Assembly: GCF_020405205.1 (NCBI RefSeq) | Contig: NZ_CP084469.1 | Coordinates: 2,294,001-2,358,000, forward strand | Direction of reading: 5' to 3' | Source: Natrinema salinisoli | GTDB taxonomy: Archaea > Halobacteriota > Halobacteria > Halobacteriales > Natrialbaceae | Length of the DNA stretch: 64,000 nt | In this document: positions 33,899-46,516 of the stretch, piece after piece | Layout: each line of letters opens with the position of its first letter | Numbering within the stretch: position 1 is the stretch's first letter | Notes under the pieces: model-generated | The model's input: the letters and a program-made list of their open reading frames with translations, nothing else | Databases searched by the model: none | What the model was told of the DNA's origin: nothing | Made by a program: the position numbers and the translations under genes

Positions 33899-34405
33899 TT
33901 ATTCCGCCCCGGAATCGGCCGACTCGGCCGCCATCTCGACCATCGTCCGGCGTTCGTCGTCGAAGTACGCCGGGGCGTCGGCGTCGGCCTCGAACTCGAC
34001 GACGCGGGTCAGCGCCTCCGCTTCGTCGGCCACGTCCGACGCGAGCTCCTCGGCGAGCTCGGTGTAGTCGGCCGCCAGGTCCTGAAAAGCCTGCATCCGC
34101 GCCTGTTTGGCCTCCACGAGCAGCTGTTTCTCCTCGAGTTCCTCCTGCAGTTCCTCGATCGCTGCGACGTCGATCTCGCTCGCGTCGGGGACGTCCGCGG
34201 TCGACGGCGTTTCGGTCCCGGGGACGTCCTCCGGGAGCGTCTCGAGGCGCGATCGGATCTCGGCCATCTCCTGGTCGATCTCGTCGAGGAGTTCGTCGGC
34301 CTCCTCGCCCATCGTCTCGACGCTCCCCGAGAGCAGTCCCGCCTGCGTGCGGCAGTATTCGACGACGTCGTCGACCGCGAGTGTTTCCGCGGCGTCCTCG
34401 CTCAT
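33899..34405 (-). CDS. Coiled-coil protein of unknown function
   Basis: 168 aa, strongly acidic. Two long helical, heptad-like stretches (GEEADELLDEIDQEMAEIRS and IEELQEELEEKQLLVEAKQA) are joined by a Pro/Thr/Asp linker. No TM and no catalytic motif. Probably an elongated cytoplasmic protein; the role is unknown. Single gene, downstream of the R2-like gene on the other side. Confidence 0.6.
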   Translation of the reverse strand: MSEDAAETLAVDDVVEYCRTQAGLLSGSVETMGEEADELLDEIDQEMAEIRSRLETLPEDVPGTETPSTADVPDASEIDVAAIEELQEELEEKQLLVEAKQARMQAFQDLAADYTELAEELASDVADEAEALTRVVEFEADADAPAYFDDERRTMVEMAAESADSGAE

Positions 34406-34663
34406 GGATGTCCTTGGGACTGCCGGCCGAAGTCACTTTGGTCCGATTACGGAGATCGGGGTCGCGCAGGCGGTCTCGATCCGACGGTCGTCTCGCCCAG
34501 TACAGCGAAAGCAAGTATCGAGGAAGCCGTCGATCTATCCGATACCGCGGAGCCATTCGGTGGAATACAGCGCTCGAGTCTATGCCTGACGCCATATTAC
34601 GGACGGTCATTCACTATTTCGTACACCAGTCACTATACCGGTGGTTCGTGATAGGGTGATACT

Positions 34664-34936
34664 GTGTCAGATCACACCGAGCGGAAAATCGTTCATCGAG
34701 AACTGGACACGGCCGCCGAAAATCCAATTATATCCCTGATAAACGCTATCGCTGATATCGAGGATACGGACACGACCGAGTTACCGACGATGTACGATTG
34801 CGTGGACGGCATGCTCGATGAACTCTTTTCTAACCCACCTGCTCCGGAATCACAGATGGTGGTCGAATTCAGCTACGAAACGTATCGGATCACGGTCGAA
34901 CAAGACGGTACCGCGAAGTTCGTGAAGACGGAGTGA
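34664..34936 (+). CDS. HalOD1 domain protein
   Basis: 90 aa, GTG start with a TATA-like ACTATACC about 28 nt before it. The order of an ISLINAIADIEDTDTTELP helix-loop, DCVDGMLDELF, and paired strands VVEFSYETYRITVEQDGTA fits HalOD1. It is a free-standing signalling output domain like the one at 4909-5184. The two share only the general pattern. No sensor gene is adjacent. Confidence 0.7.
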   Translation: MSDHTERKIVHRELDTAAENPIISLINAIADIEDTDTTELPTMYDCVDGMLDELFSNPPAPESQMVVEFSYETYRITVEQDGTAKFVKTE

Positions 34937-35057
34937 CCCCTCGTCTCGAGAGTAGACGGCACAGGGACCGCCCGTATCGCTCGGCACGTACGGGAATCGG
35001 ATAGCCGTGTTCACCGTTCCGATAGTCGAGTGAAAGCGACTCGACGGTGCCGGGGCG

Positions 35058-35291
35058 TCACTTCTTGTGCGTGAAGATAACCGCTTGACCGTCCGCCGAC
35101 CCCACGCACAGGTCCAGTTGTTTCGAGAGGTTGAGACTCGTCGGGTTCTCCTTGCACACGATGAGGTCGTCGAACCGCGCGTCACAGGCCGGGCAGGACA
35201 CTGCGACCGTGTTCTGGTAGCTCTTGATCGCCTGATTTTCCTCACGGAGCGTCAACGATGCCACGAGTTCCTCGAGGTCGATGTCGTCCAT
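35058..35291 (-). CDS. Zinc-ribbon protein, DUF7385/flagella-cluster-like
   Basis: 77 aa from the ATG at 35291; a GTG two codons upstream is an alternative. TVAVSCPACDARFDDLIVCKEN holds the CxxC of the small zinc domain, and the end SADGQAVIFTHKK is typical of this haloarchaeal family. The flagella label is inherited from the first described member and does not prove a motility role. Single gene. Confidence 0.6.
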   Translation of the reverse strand: MDDIDLEELVASLTLREENQAIKSYQNTVAVSCPACDARFDDLIVCKENPTSLNLSKQLDLCVGSADGQAVIFTHKK

Positions 35292-35644
35292 ACGCACCCT
35301 TCTGACCCGATACCTATAAAAACAGGCGACGGTAGCGACCCCATCGGTGGTGCGGTCGGCTGCTGATCGCTTCTCCGAGCCACGCGAACGATAGGAGACA
35401 GCTACGGAACAGCCAGTGATTCGACGCTGTGTGAGTGTTTCCCGGATGTGTAATTCGGTACGGATTCGAGCGAAGCCCGCGCTCGAGCCATCGACGACTC
35501 CCCGGACGCGGTCCGACGAAGGTTGTCAACGGGTACCACGCCATTGGCCTTTCAGACTCGTTAAGTCCTTCCGGCCACTGACTCAGATACAATGAATCCG
35601 AAAGCGTATCGACAGGAGAGACAGTCCCTATCCCCGATCGAACG
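35292..35644. other. Intergenic stretch with the uvrA promoter
   Basis: 353 bp between the zinc-ribbon gene and uvrA. No frame shows a domain. The uvrA promoter must lie near its 3' side; no other feature is seen. Confidence 0.4.
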
Positions 35645-38608
<2,964 letters not shown>

Positions 38609-38620
38609 GGAACCGCGGCG

Positions 38621-38941
38621 CTACTCGGACGCGGCGTCCTCGAGCAATCGTTCGGCTCGCCGAAGCAAACTCGCGCTCAGTCGCGCACCGACTTCGTCCA
38701 TCGCGAGCAGCGTGTCGTTCGCGTCGTCGACAGTGACGGCATCGCGTTCGACCGCCCGGACGAGTATCGCGATCGAGCCCGACACCGGAATCGAGAGCGC
38801 TTTGCAGGTGTCCCGAAGCGGTTTGTCGTCAGTCACGACAATCGCGTCCGTTCGCTCGAGTGCCATCCCGAGGAGCGCAACGTCACCAGTCCAGTTCGGG
38901 TCTCCGTCAGCGGTCGGAACTGACTGATCGAGGTGTTCCAC
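38621..38941 (-). CDS. PIN-domain protein, apparently N-terminally truncated
   Basis: 106 aa with a GTG start. The C-terminal half, GDVALLGMALE then IVVTDDKPLRDTCKALSIPV and GSIAILVRAVERD, is the end of a PIN ribonuclease domain. The first strand with the catalytic Asp is missing. Upstream of the GTG the frame stays open and still looks protein-like for about 40 codons (ERVLAVLDPAAEP) but has no start codon. It looks like a decayed VapC-type gene. It ends 12 nt after uvrA on the opposite strand. Confidence 0.55.
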   Translation of the reverse strand: MEHLDQSVPTADGDPNWTGDVALLGMALERTDAIVVTDDKPLRDTCKALSIPVSGSIAILVRAVERDAVTVDDANDTLLAMDEVGARLSASLLRRAERLLEDAASE

Positions 38942-39105
38942 CGCTCGTTCGTACGACTGTGGTGGATCGGGTTCTGCTGCGGGATCGAGAACAGCCAGGA
39001 CTCGCTCGACCGAGCGACGGTCTCGCTCGAGTGACGGTAACGACCGACCCGTGTTCCGCCACGAATGAGAACGACTAACTGCGATTCGGGCGAACCGCTC
39101 GAACG

Positions 39106-39522
39106 ATGAGCGGACTGAAGACCGTGCTCCGTCACGGGTTCGTCGGCGGCGGCATCGCTACCCTCCTGTTGGCGGGATTGTTCGTCTTCGCCGGCGATCC
39201 GACGGAGCCGGTGATGCCGATCCTCGCTGGGTGGCTCGCGGTCGTCGGATTCGCACTGCTTCTCGCGGGGACCCGCGAGCGAGTCACCGTCGCCGGTCGG
39301 ACCGTCGGCTGGCCCCGCGTGGCCGCCGGCGGGATCGCCGTGCTCGGGATCGGCGCGGCCGGATTCGGGGTCTCGCAGCTCCGCACTCTCGAGACCGCGA
39401 GCGGCCCGTGGCTGCTCGCCGTCGCGGTCACGCTCTTCGGGCTCGGGTACGTCGCGTGGTTCGCCCTCGAGTGCTGGGCCGGCGGTCGCTGGTTGGACGA
39501 GGAGATGTTCGCCGTGGAGTGA
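39106..39522 (+). CDS. Small four-TM membrane protein
   Basis: 138 aa with four hydrophobic segments (about 11-28, 37-54, 66-84 and 98-118) and a C-terminal acidic end (DEEMFAVE). It resembles the small uncharacterised membrane proteins common in haloarchaea, and no motif points to a function. It precedes another membrane protein gene on the same strand by 84 bp. Confidence 0.55.
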   Translation: MSGLKTVLRHGFVGGGIATLLLAGLFVFAGDPTEPVMPILAGWLAVVGFALLLAGTRERVTVAGRTVGWPRVAAGGIAVLGIGAAGFGVSQLRTLETASGPWLLAVAVTLFGLGYVAWFALECWAGGRWLDEEMFAVE

Positions 39523-39606
39523 GGCGTCACCGAACCGGTCGTCCCCGTTCTCAGCGGGAGCGGCGTCGCGCCCGACCTTTTCAGCGTCGACGTCGTCCGG
39601 ACGGAC

Positions 39607-40623
39607 ATGAGCGCGCACGATCGGGACCTGTCCACGACCGCGGACGGCGAGGGGAGCCAGTTGACCTATCAGACGATAACCGAGTCGCCGATCAGGCGCT
39701 GGCTGATGCTCGACGGCCACCGGCTGGTGATCGCCGGACTGCTGACCGCCCTCCTGTACGCCGCCGTCGTCGCGCTGTACGTCGCCGGGCTGTTCCCCGT
39801 GACCGACGCTGGAGCCGTGGTCACGCTCTACGGCTCGCTCGTCGGCGGGACGCTGCCGTTCATCACGATCGTACTGGCGATCAACCAGCTCGTGCTCTCG
39901 CAGGAACTGGGCTGGACGCCTGATCTCAGGAGCCGGTTCGAGGGGATGACCGACTTCCAGCGGGACGTCGAAGCGCTGACCGGGTCGGGCGTCAGTCCGG
40001 CGTCGCCGGCCGCGTTCCTGAACCTACTCGTCACGGCGACGGTCGACCGCGCTCGCCGACTCCCCGACGCGCTCGCGGACGACGCCGACCCCGAGACGCG
40101 GGCGGAACTCGAGCGGTTCATCGAGAGCTTCGAATCGGACGGGGAGACGGTTTCGGCCGCGCTCGAGGACGCCGAGTTCGGCACGTTCGAGGCGCTGTCG
40201 GCCGTTCTGGGCCACCATCAAGGCAACTACTATCACGCGGTGCGGACGTTCCGGGACGAGCGGGCGGACGCTTTCGACGAGACGGAGCCCCTCGAGGAAC
40301 TGATCGAACTGCTCGGCTTCCTCGCGATCGCCCGGCAGACGTTCAAGACGCTGTACGTCCAGCACGAACTCGCCGTTCTCTCGCGGATGCTCCTGTACGT
40401 CGGGTTCCCCACGCTGGTCGGCGGCGGTCTGCTGCTCGTCTCGTACGGACGGATCGCCGCCGCGGTCGCGAACGACTGGCTCCTCCTGGCGATCGCCGCC
40501 GCCGGCGTCGTGCTCGTCTTCCTCCCGTTCATGGTTCTGCTGAGCTACGCGCTCCGGATCGCGACGATCGCCGCGCGAACGGCGGATTTCGGCCCGTTCG
40601 TCCCGCGGGCCTCGAGCGAGTGA
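39607..40623 (+). CDS. Membrane protein of unknown function
   Basis: 338 aa. The first two TM segments (about 43-65 and 74-98), a central cytoplasmic domain rich in Glu and His (EFGTFEALSAVLGHHQGNYY), then two more TM segments (about 260-280 and 285-310). The layout resembles haloarchaeal four-TM proteins with a soluble middle domain. No catalytic motif. It may belong with the upstream small membrane protein. Confidence 0.55.
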   Translation: MSAHDRDLSTTADGEGSQLTYQTITESPIRRWLMLDGHRLVIAGLLTALLYAAVVALYVAGLFPVTDAGAVVTLYGSLVGGTLPFITIVLAINQLVLSQELGWTPDLRSRFEGMTDFQRDVEALTGSGVSPASPAAFLNLLVTATVDRARRLPDALADDADPETRAELERFIESFESDGETVSAALEDAEFGTFEALSAVLGHHQGNYYHAVRTFRDERADAFDETEPLEELIELLGFLAIARQTFKTLYVQHELAVLSRMLLYVGFPTLVGGGLLLVSYGRIAAAVANDWLLLAIAAAGVVLVFLPFMVLLSYALRIATIAARTADFGPFVPRASSE

Positions 40624-40711
40624 CGGCCCTCACTGGCGCCATCCCGGTCATCGAGCACCGGAAGAACGAGCCGGGAACACACCCAAGGGGACCGCCGGGT
40701 AACTATGTGGT

Positions 40712-41077
40712 ATGGGAGAACACGACAGTCGATCCGAGGAGCCGACGCCGATCGAGGAGGCGCGGACCGACTCGTTCGACCTCGAGCACGCCGAGCGCGT
40801 CCGGATCGGCGTCAGCCGCGGGGAAATCGGCATCGAGCTGGGTCCGCCGCGGGACTATCCCGATCGCGCCGACGTTTCCGTTCGACCCGAGTCGGCGGAC
40901 GGCCACCGGCTCGTGCTGAGCATCGACGCGATGGCGGGCGACCACGGGACGGGCCACGCGGACGTCGAGCTGACGCCGACGGAGGTCCGAGCGTTACGAG
41001 ATCAACTCGACGAGACGGTTCGGTGGATGACCGAAGACGAGGAGTTCGACCCCGACGCCGACCGCGACTCGAGCTAA
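40712..41077 (+). CDS. Unknown acidic protein
   Basis: 121 aa, soluble. A central beta-rich part (RVRIGVSRGEIGIELGPPRD) and a helical end (ELTPTEVRALRDQLDETVRW). Haloarchaeal small proteins of this type have no known role. The GC-rich downstream region up to 41234 carries no further gene. Confidence 0.5.
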   Translation: MGEHDSRSEEPTPIEEARTDSFDLEHAERVRIGVSRGEIGIELGPPRDYPDRADVSVRPESADGHRLVLSIDAMAGDHGTGHADVELTPTEVRALRDQLDETVRWMTEDEEFDPDADRDSS

Positions 41078-41234
41078 AGTAACCGAGTATTCGTCATCGA
41101 TGCGCAGTGTCCGACGAGGCGATCGGAGACGGTCACGGAAATACGCGCGTCACCGCTGTCGATTGGTCCAACGGAAACAGTGCACCGCGACCCACTCGAT
41201 TTCGACGGTGCCTATCAGGTCCGATCCGCGAGAA

Positions 41235-41639
41235 TTACTCCGGTGACGGCGTCTCCTCGTTCGAGAGGTACGACGCCAGATCGGACGTCGTCACCATCCC
41301 GATGACGCCTTCGTCCTCGTCGACGACCGGAACGTGATGGAAGCCGCGCTCGACCATCAGGTCCGCGACGTCGCGAATGCTGTCCTGTGCCGAGGCCGTC
41401 ACGACGTCGGCGCTCATGTACTTCGAAACCGGCGTCTGGTCTTTCGGCTTCTGTTCGGCGACGATCCGGACGAAGTCCGTCGTCGTCAGGATTCCCTGCA
41501 GCTGGTTGTCGTCGTCGGTGACGACGACCGAGCCGATCTCGTTGTCGAGCATTACCTGTCCTGCCGTCTCGACGAGCGTGTCCGGCGCCACCGTGTGCAG
41601 CGACGTGGACATGACTCGAGCCACGAAAATGTCTTCCAT
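41235..41639 (-). CDS. CBS-pair domain protein
   Basis: 134 aa. Two CBS motifs: ARVMSTSLHTVAPDTLVETA with VVVTDDDNQLQGILTT, and KYMSADVVTASAQDSIRDVA with VPVVDEDEGVIGMVTT. CBS pairs bind adenosine nucleotides and sense energy state. No other domain is attached, so it probably works with a partner. Single gene. Confidence 0.9.
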   Translation of the reverse strand: MEDIFVARVMSTSLHTVAPDTLVETAGQVMLDNEIGSVVVTDDDNQLQGILTTTDFVRIVAEQKPKDQTPVSKYMSADVVTASAQDSIRDVADLMVERGFHHVPVVDEDEGVIGMVTTSDLASYLSNEETPSPE

Positions 41640-41822
41640 ACATCACCGTACTCGGGAGACATTATAATGATTATCGAACTTGCTCCGTTCGAGATACCAA
41701 CCGGGGCGTCGGACCCGCGAACACGACGGCTCCCCGATCGAACGACGCCGGTCGGAACTGGGCGTCGAAGCCGATCATCGCGAGAGCAGTTTGATAGCGT
41801 GGATTCGGTTCCAACGCAGCAG

Positions 41823-42995
41823 TCAGTAACCCAGCGAGAGGACGGTGTTCGTGACGATGATCACAAGCGAGAGCGCCATGATCCCCGAGAGCAGCCCGAA
41901 GGCAACGGCCCAGCCGAAGAGATCGGCGGCCGAGCCGACGGCGACGCTGCCGGTCGCGCCGAGGGTCATGTAGACGGTTCGGACGAGCCCGAAGCCGAGG
42001 CCGCGCTCGGAGTCGGAGAGGACGTCCATGAACCGCGACTGCAGCGGTGCACCCCAGGTCATCGCGATGCCGACGCAGACGACGCCGGCGACGGCGGCCG
42101 GGAGCTCCTCACCGCCGACCAGCACCGCGAAGCCGATCACTCCCGACGACATCGTGATCGCGGCGGCGGCGTCGCGCGAGTAGCGGTCGGACAGCGCGCC
42201 GATCAGCGGCTGGACGCCCCCGTTGACGAGGAAGTACAGCGAGAACAGGAGCCCGGCCGTCGTTCCCGGGAGTTCGTAGCCGACCTCGAGGAAGGTCGGG
42301 AGAAACGACGCCGTCGCCTGCCAGGTGAACGCACCCATCGCACAGAGCGCGGTCGTGTAGGTCACGCTGGGACGGGTCAGCAGTTGGGAGAGGAGGGAGG
42401 GTTCGATCTGGTCTCGCATCCGCCGGTCGGGGTAGCGGGGCTCCGTCGGTCGGGTTCGGAGGAAAAAGACGACGACGATCGGAACCCCGACCGCCGTCCC
42501 GACGGCGATAGCCGCGCGCCAGCCGTACCGGTCCGCGGCGAGGGCCGCGAGTATCGGCGCGACGAGGCCGGCGATCGGCGCGCCGGAGACGTGAATCCCG
42601 ATCGCACGTCCCGTTTGGTCGAACAGGCGGGTGAGCAGTGTCGTCGCGACGCTGTAGTGAAGCCCGGCCGCCCCGCCGAGGACGATCGCGAAGAGCAAGA
42701 ACGCGACGTAGGTGGGGGACGCCGCGAGTAAGGCGCTCGCGACGGCCGTCCCGCCGATCGCGGTCAGGATGATCGTCCGTTCGCCGAACCGATCGCCGAG
42801 CAGCCCGCTCGGAAACTGCGAGAGCGCGTAGGCGGCCCACATACCCGTCAGCGCCAGCCCGATCGCACCGGTACTGACCGAAAACGTCTCGCCGATGTCG
42901 GGAACGACCGGGCTGATCACCAGTCGGGCGGTCACCGTCACGAAGAACGCGCAGGTACAGAGAACGAGAACCGTATTCCTGTACGACCAGTTCAC
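41823..42995 (-). CDS. MFS transporter
   Basis: 390 aa, GTG start (GTGAACTGG). About 12 TM segments with the inter-TM2-3 motif GLLGDRFGERTIIL (GxxxDRxGxR), typical of MFS drug or sugar exporters and permeases. The second half is weakly conserved. The substrate cannot be told from the sequence. It is divergent from the AddB-like operon. Confidence 0.85.
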   Translation of the reverse strand: MNWSYRNTVLVLCTCAFFVTVTARLVISPVVPDIGETFSVSTGAIGLALTGMWAAYALSQFPSGLLGDRFGERTIILTAIGGTAVASALLAASPTYVAFLLFAIVLGGAAGLHYSVATTLLTRLFDQTGRAIGIHVSGAPIAGLVAPILAALAADRYGWRAAIAVGTAVGVPIVVVFFLRTRPTEPRYPDRRMRDQIEPSLLSQLLTRPSVTYTTALCAMGAFTWQATASFLPTFLEVGYELPGTTAGLLFSLYFLVNGGVQPLIGALSDRYSRDAAAAITMSSGVIGFAVLVGGEELPAAVAGVVCVGIAMTWGAPLQSRFMDVLSDSERGLGFGLVRTVYMTLGATGSVAVGSAADLFGWAVAFGLLSGIMALSLVIIVTNTVLSLGY

Positions 42996-43188
42996 TTACG
43001 GATGGTTCGGGCACCGTCCGAAAAGCGGTTTCGATAGCGGTCGTACGCGACGGTTACACGATTGATAGCACGCGCCCCAAAAAGTAATCAAGATTACATG
43101 TTCTCGGTGTCGAGCGAAGTGACGGATCGGTCGCACGCTGTGCCCACATTTAAATAGCAATTGCGTCATACTCGGTGACGTACAACCG

Positions 43189-45459
43189 ATGGCGTCTCCC
43201 TCGCCCGCGCTCGACGGACGCTGCAAGCTCCTCTCCGCTCCCGCGCCCAGCACCGACGTCTTCGCGACCGTCGCCGCCGAGTACGCCACCCTCGCCGCGG
43301 AACACGGCCCGCGGAACGTGCTCGTCCTGAAACGGCATCCGGCGGGGCTCGAGTCGCTGACCGAGGCCCTGGCCGACGCCGACGTCGAGCAGGCGGACGG
43401 CGGCCCCAGCTCGCCCCGGATCGAGTCGGTTCCGGAACACGCCTCGAAGACCATCGAGGAGTTCGATCCGACGCTGGACCGCCTCGAGTACGAGGAACGG
43501 ATCGAGCTCATCTCGCTGGTGATCGACGGCGCGAGCCGGTCGATACCGGACTACCTCGAGCGCGCCGGCGACCACGAGAGTTTCTCGCGGGACGTCGGCC
43601 AACTGCTGCTCGAGGCGACCCGACAACGGATTCGCCTCGACGACCTCGCGGCCGACGAGATCCACGACTGTCTGGCCTTCCTGTACGCGATGAACGACCG
43701 GTTTCACGACGAAATCGACGATCGCGGCTACGTCGAACGGGCGGACGTGATCCCGCGAGCGGTCGACCTGCTCGAGGCGGACGCGGACGGCGTTCGAACC
43801 CGCGTGACCGCCTCCTTCGACGCCGTCCTCGCCGTCGAGTTCGAGGAGTACCGCGAACTCGACCGTCGGTACCTCGCGGCGCTCACGGACGACGCCGCCC
43901 TCGTCTGTCTCGGCGAACGCCACGCGAGCGTCGAGCGGACGCGCGTCGAGCCGGGTCCGGTCGAGGAGGTGGCGATTGACGCGGGTCTCGAAGTCGAATC
44001 CCTCGATCCCGCATCCGGCGACGACACCGCGGAAACGCCGCCACACCGGGCGATCACGCGATTCCTCGCCACGGGCGAGTCGCCGGACCGGACCGACGAC
44101 CGCAGAGACGCCGACGACGCAGCGAACACCGATCCGACGGGCTCCGCCCGCCGCATTCGCGCCGAAACCGCCCGCGAACAGGTCCGAGCGGTCGCGACCG
44201 AAATCCAGTCGCTGTCCGACCGCCACGACTGGTCCTACGACGAGTTCGCCGTCGCCGTGCCGCGAATCGAACGCGTTCCCGAGACCAGACGACGACTCCG
44301 CGACGCCGGCGTCCCCACGGCGACGATCGGCACCCCCTCGCTGGCGGAGGATCCGGCAGTGAACGAGCTCTACGCTGTCGTGACCATCCAGTGCGAACGC
44401 GAGCGCGACGCCGACGCCCTCACGCGGATCGACGCCGCCGATACCACTCGAGGCCACCGAGCGTCGAGCGATCCGCGAGACGTCTCGCTGAACCGACTTC
44501 GGGCCCGCGTTCCGGACTTCTCGCCCGACCTGCTGGCCGAAACCGACGGTCCGAGCGTCCGGCGCTCGCTCGAGCGCTGGATCCGACGGACGAACCTGAA
44601 GGGACGAATCGCCGGCGAGGAGGACTGGATCGACGCTCGCGAACAGTACGCGGGCGTTCGGCGCGTCCTCGAGATCGCGCGATTCGTCGAGGAGACGGAC
44701 CTCGTGGGACCGGACTGGCAGGGCCTGCGCCGGATGCTTCGGCGGACGGTCCAGTACGACGCGCCGTACGTCCACGCAGTCGAAACGCAGCCCCCGACCG
44801 GCGGCGTCACCGTCTGCGCCGTCGACGACCTGAAGTACGACTCCCGCAACGCCGTCTTCCTGCTGGACCTGATCGACGAGACCTACCCGGGCGAGCAGTT
44901 CCTCACGCAACTCTTTCCGAGCGCGTGGCTCCGCGAGATGGCGGCGTATCCCGCGGTCACCGATCCGTCGATTGCGGATATCACGGAGACGTTCGAGACG
45001 GTCGACGCGACTGCCATCGGTGACCCCTTCGAGACGTATCACGCCCAGCGGTCCCGCCGACGCCTCGCGCTCGCTGCTCGAGCGGCCGAGCGCGCCCTCT
45101 ACTGTTGTTCGTACGAACGAGGTTCAGGCGGCCTGCGCAGGACCTACGACGAATCACGCTACCTGAAGCTCGTCGAATCGACGCCCGGATTAGGCCTCGA
45201 CGACGTCGACGCCACCGCCGGCGCGGCGATCCACGGCGAGACGAACGCGCTCGAGGCGCTGCTGGCCCAGCCCCGCGGCGAACTCGAGCGGGTGCTTCGA
45301 GAGGCCAGCACCGGCGGCGAGGCCGACCTCGGCGAAACCGAGGCCCTGTTCGAGGAGATTGCGGTCGTGCTCGAAGAAGGCGATATCGACGACGAACTCG
45401 CCGACGCGGTCCGCTCGCAGTTCGAGCTCGCCGCGGGCGAGGTGGTTCGCGATGAGTGA
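43189..45459 (+). CDS. AddB-like helicase-fold protein lacking Walker A
   Basis: 756 aa. The N-terminus (KLLSAPAPSTDVFATVAAEY, then NVLVLKRHP) occupies the place of the UvrD/AddB ATP-binding loop but has no GKT/S. Later stretches, such as SARRIRAETAREQVRAVATE, YDEFAVAVPRIERVPETRR and VTVCAVDDLKYDSRNAVFLL, follow the AddB/RecC order. It is the first gene of a three-gene operon and overlaps the next gene by 8 nt. The likely role is a structural or DNA-scanning subunit of an AddAB/RecBCD-like complex (inference). Confidence 0.65.
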   Translation: MASPSPALDGRCKLLSAPAPSTDVFATVAAEYATLAAEHGPRNVLVLKRHPAGLESLTEALADADVEQADGGPSSPRIESVPEHASKTIEEFDPTLDRLEYEERIELISLVIDGASRSIPDYLERAGDHESFSRDVGQLLLEATRQRIRLDDLAADEIHDCLAFLYAMNDRFHDEIDDRGYVERADVIPRAVDLLEADADGVRTRVTASFDAVLAVEFEEYRELDRRYLAALTDDAALVCLGERHASVERTRVEPGPVEEVAIDAGLEVESLDPASGDDTAETPPHRAITRFLATGESPDRTDDRRDADDAANTDPTGSARRIRAETAREQVRAVATEIQSLSDRHDWSYDEFAVAVPRIERVPETRRRLRDAGVPTATIGTPSLAEDPAVNELYAVVTIQCERERDADALTRIDAADTTRGHRASSDPRDVSLNRLRARVPDFSPDLLAETDGPSVRRSLERWIRRTNLKGRIAGEEDWIDAREQYAGVRRVLEIARFVEETDLVGPDWQGLRRMLRRTVQYDAPYVHAVETQPPTGGVTVCAVDDLKYDSRNAVFLLDLIDETYPGEQFLTQLFPSAWLREMAAYPAVTDPSIADITETFETVDATAIGDPFETYHAQRSRRRLALAARAAERALYCCSYERGSGGLRRTYDESRYLKLVESTPGLGLDDVDATAGAAIHGETNALEALLAQPRGELERVLREASTGGEADLGETEALFEEIAVVLEEGDIDDELADAVRSQFELAAGEVVRDE

Positions 45460-46516
45460 CGGCGCGGCGACAGCACGCCTCGCCGTCGATGTCCTTCGAA
45501 CGGCGCTCCACTGTCCGCGGCGGTACGAGTTCGCCCACGTCCACGGGCTCGACGGAGGCGACGACGACAGCGCCGTCGAGGACCGCGTCGCCCTCCTGCG
45601 GAGCGCTATCTGCGACGCGCTCCGGAGCGGCGAGACGGACCGCGAGTCGCTCGGCGACGCTGCGCGTGACCGACTCGCGACGCTGTGGAACGACTACGAC
45701 GAGCCGTTCCACTCCGTCGCCCAGCGCCGCCACGAGCGACGCGTCCTCGAGGCGACGCTGGGCGCGTACCTCGATCGAGTCGGCACCGACCACGCCGCGG
45801 GGATCGAGCGACTCGACGCCGATGCGGTCGGCGGCGAACTGATCGGGCCGGAGCTACCGGTCTCGAGCACGATCGAGCTCCCGGAGAGGAACGAGGGAGC
45901 CGAGCCCGCACTCGAGGCAGAGACAGAGGCGGAGGCGGTGACGATCGACGCGACGGTCGACTACGTCTACGGCGACGGCTCGTCGATCGTCGGCGTCCGG
46001 TTCGTCCCGACGCTCGCGCCGCTCGGCCGCGTACGGTACCGATCGGAGTGGGAAGGCGACGTCGCCGATCTCTTCACAGACCACTTCGACCGCGATTCGG
46101 ACACGTTCGAGCCGGATCCGATCGGCTCGCTCTTCGAAACTGCCGTCATCCTCGACGGGCTCCGCGACCTGCGGGACCGCCTCGAGCTCGGCGACCGGAC
46201 CTGTCGCTACGTCCAGATTCCGCTGGCCGATCGGTCGGGGACGTCGGTGAACTGGGTCCGCGACACCGTCGAGACGAGCCTCGAGGTCGTCGATCTCACC
46301 GACGTCTACGTCGATCACCACACCTACGGCATGACACACGATCACCGAAACGAAACCGTCGACGACCGGCTCGCACGGGTCGCTTCGGGCCTGATCTCCG
46401 GACCGTTCGACCCGTCCGACCGATGGGACCGGATCGCGGAACACGCCTGTCCGACCTGTGACTATACCGTTTGCTGCCAGGACTACATCGCAGGGGAGGT
46501 GCGGTTCGATGGGTGA
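45452..46516 (+). CDS. Fe-S nuclease-fold protein, AddB C-terminal-like
   Basis: 354 aa. The N-terminal Cys (LHCPRRYEFAHVHG) and the C-terminal CPTCDYTVCC group match the four-Cys Fe-S staple of AddB/Cas4 nucleases. The PD-(D/E)XK core (GVRFVPTLAP region) has Gly and Arg where catalytic Asp and Lys are expected, so the nuclease is probably inactive. It overlaps its neighbours by 8 nt on each side. It looks like the nuclease half of AddB split off as its own gene. Confidence 0.6.
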   Translation: MSDGAATARLAVDVLRTALHCPRRYEFAHVHGLDGGDDDSAVEDRVALLRSAICDALRSGETDRESLGDAARDRLATLWNDYDEPFHSVAQRRHERRVLEATLGAYLDRVGTDHAAGIERLDADAVGGELIGPELPVSSTIELPERNEGAEPALEAETEAEAVTIDATVDYVYGDGSSIVGVRFVPTLAPLGRVRYRSEWEGDVADLFTDHFDRDSDTFEPDPIGSLFETAVILDGLRDLRDRLELGDRTCRYVQIPLADRSGTSVNWVRDTVETSLEVVDLTDVYVDHHTYGMTHDHRNETVDDRLARVASGLISGPFDPSDRWDRIAEHACPTCDYTVCCQDYIAGEVRFDG

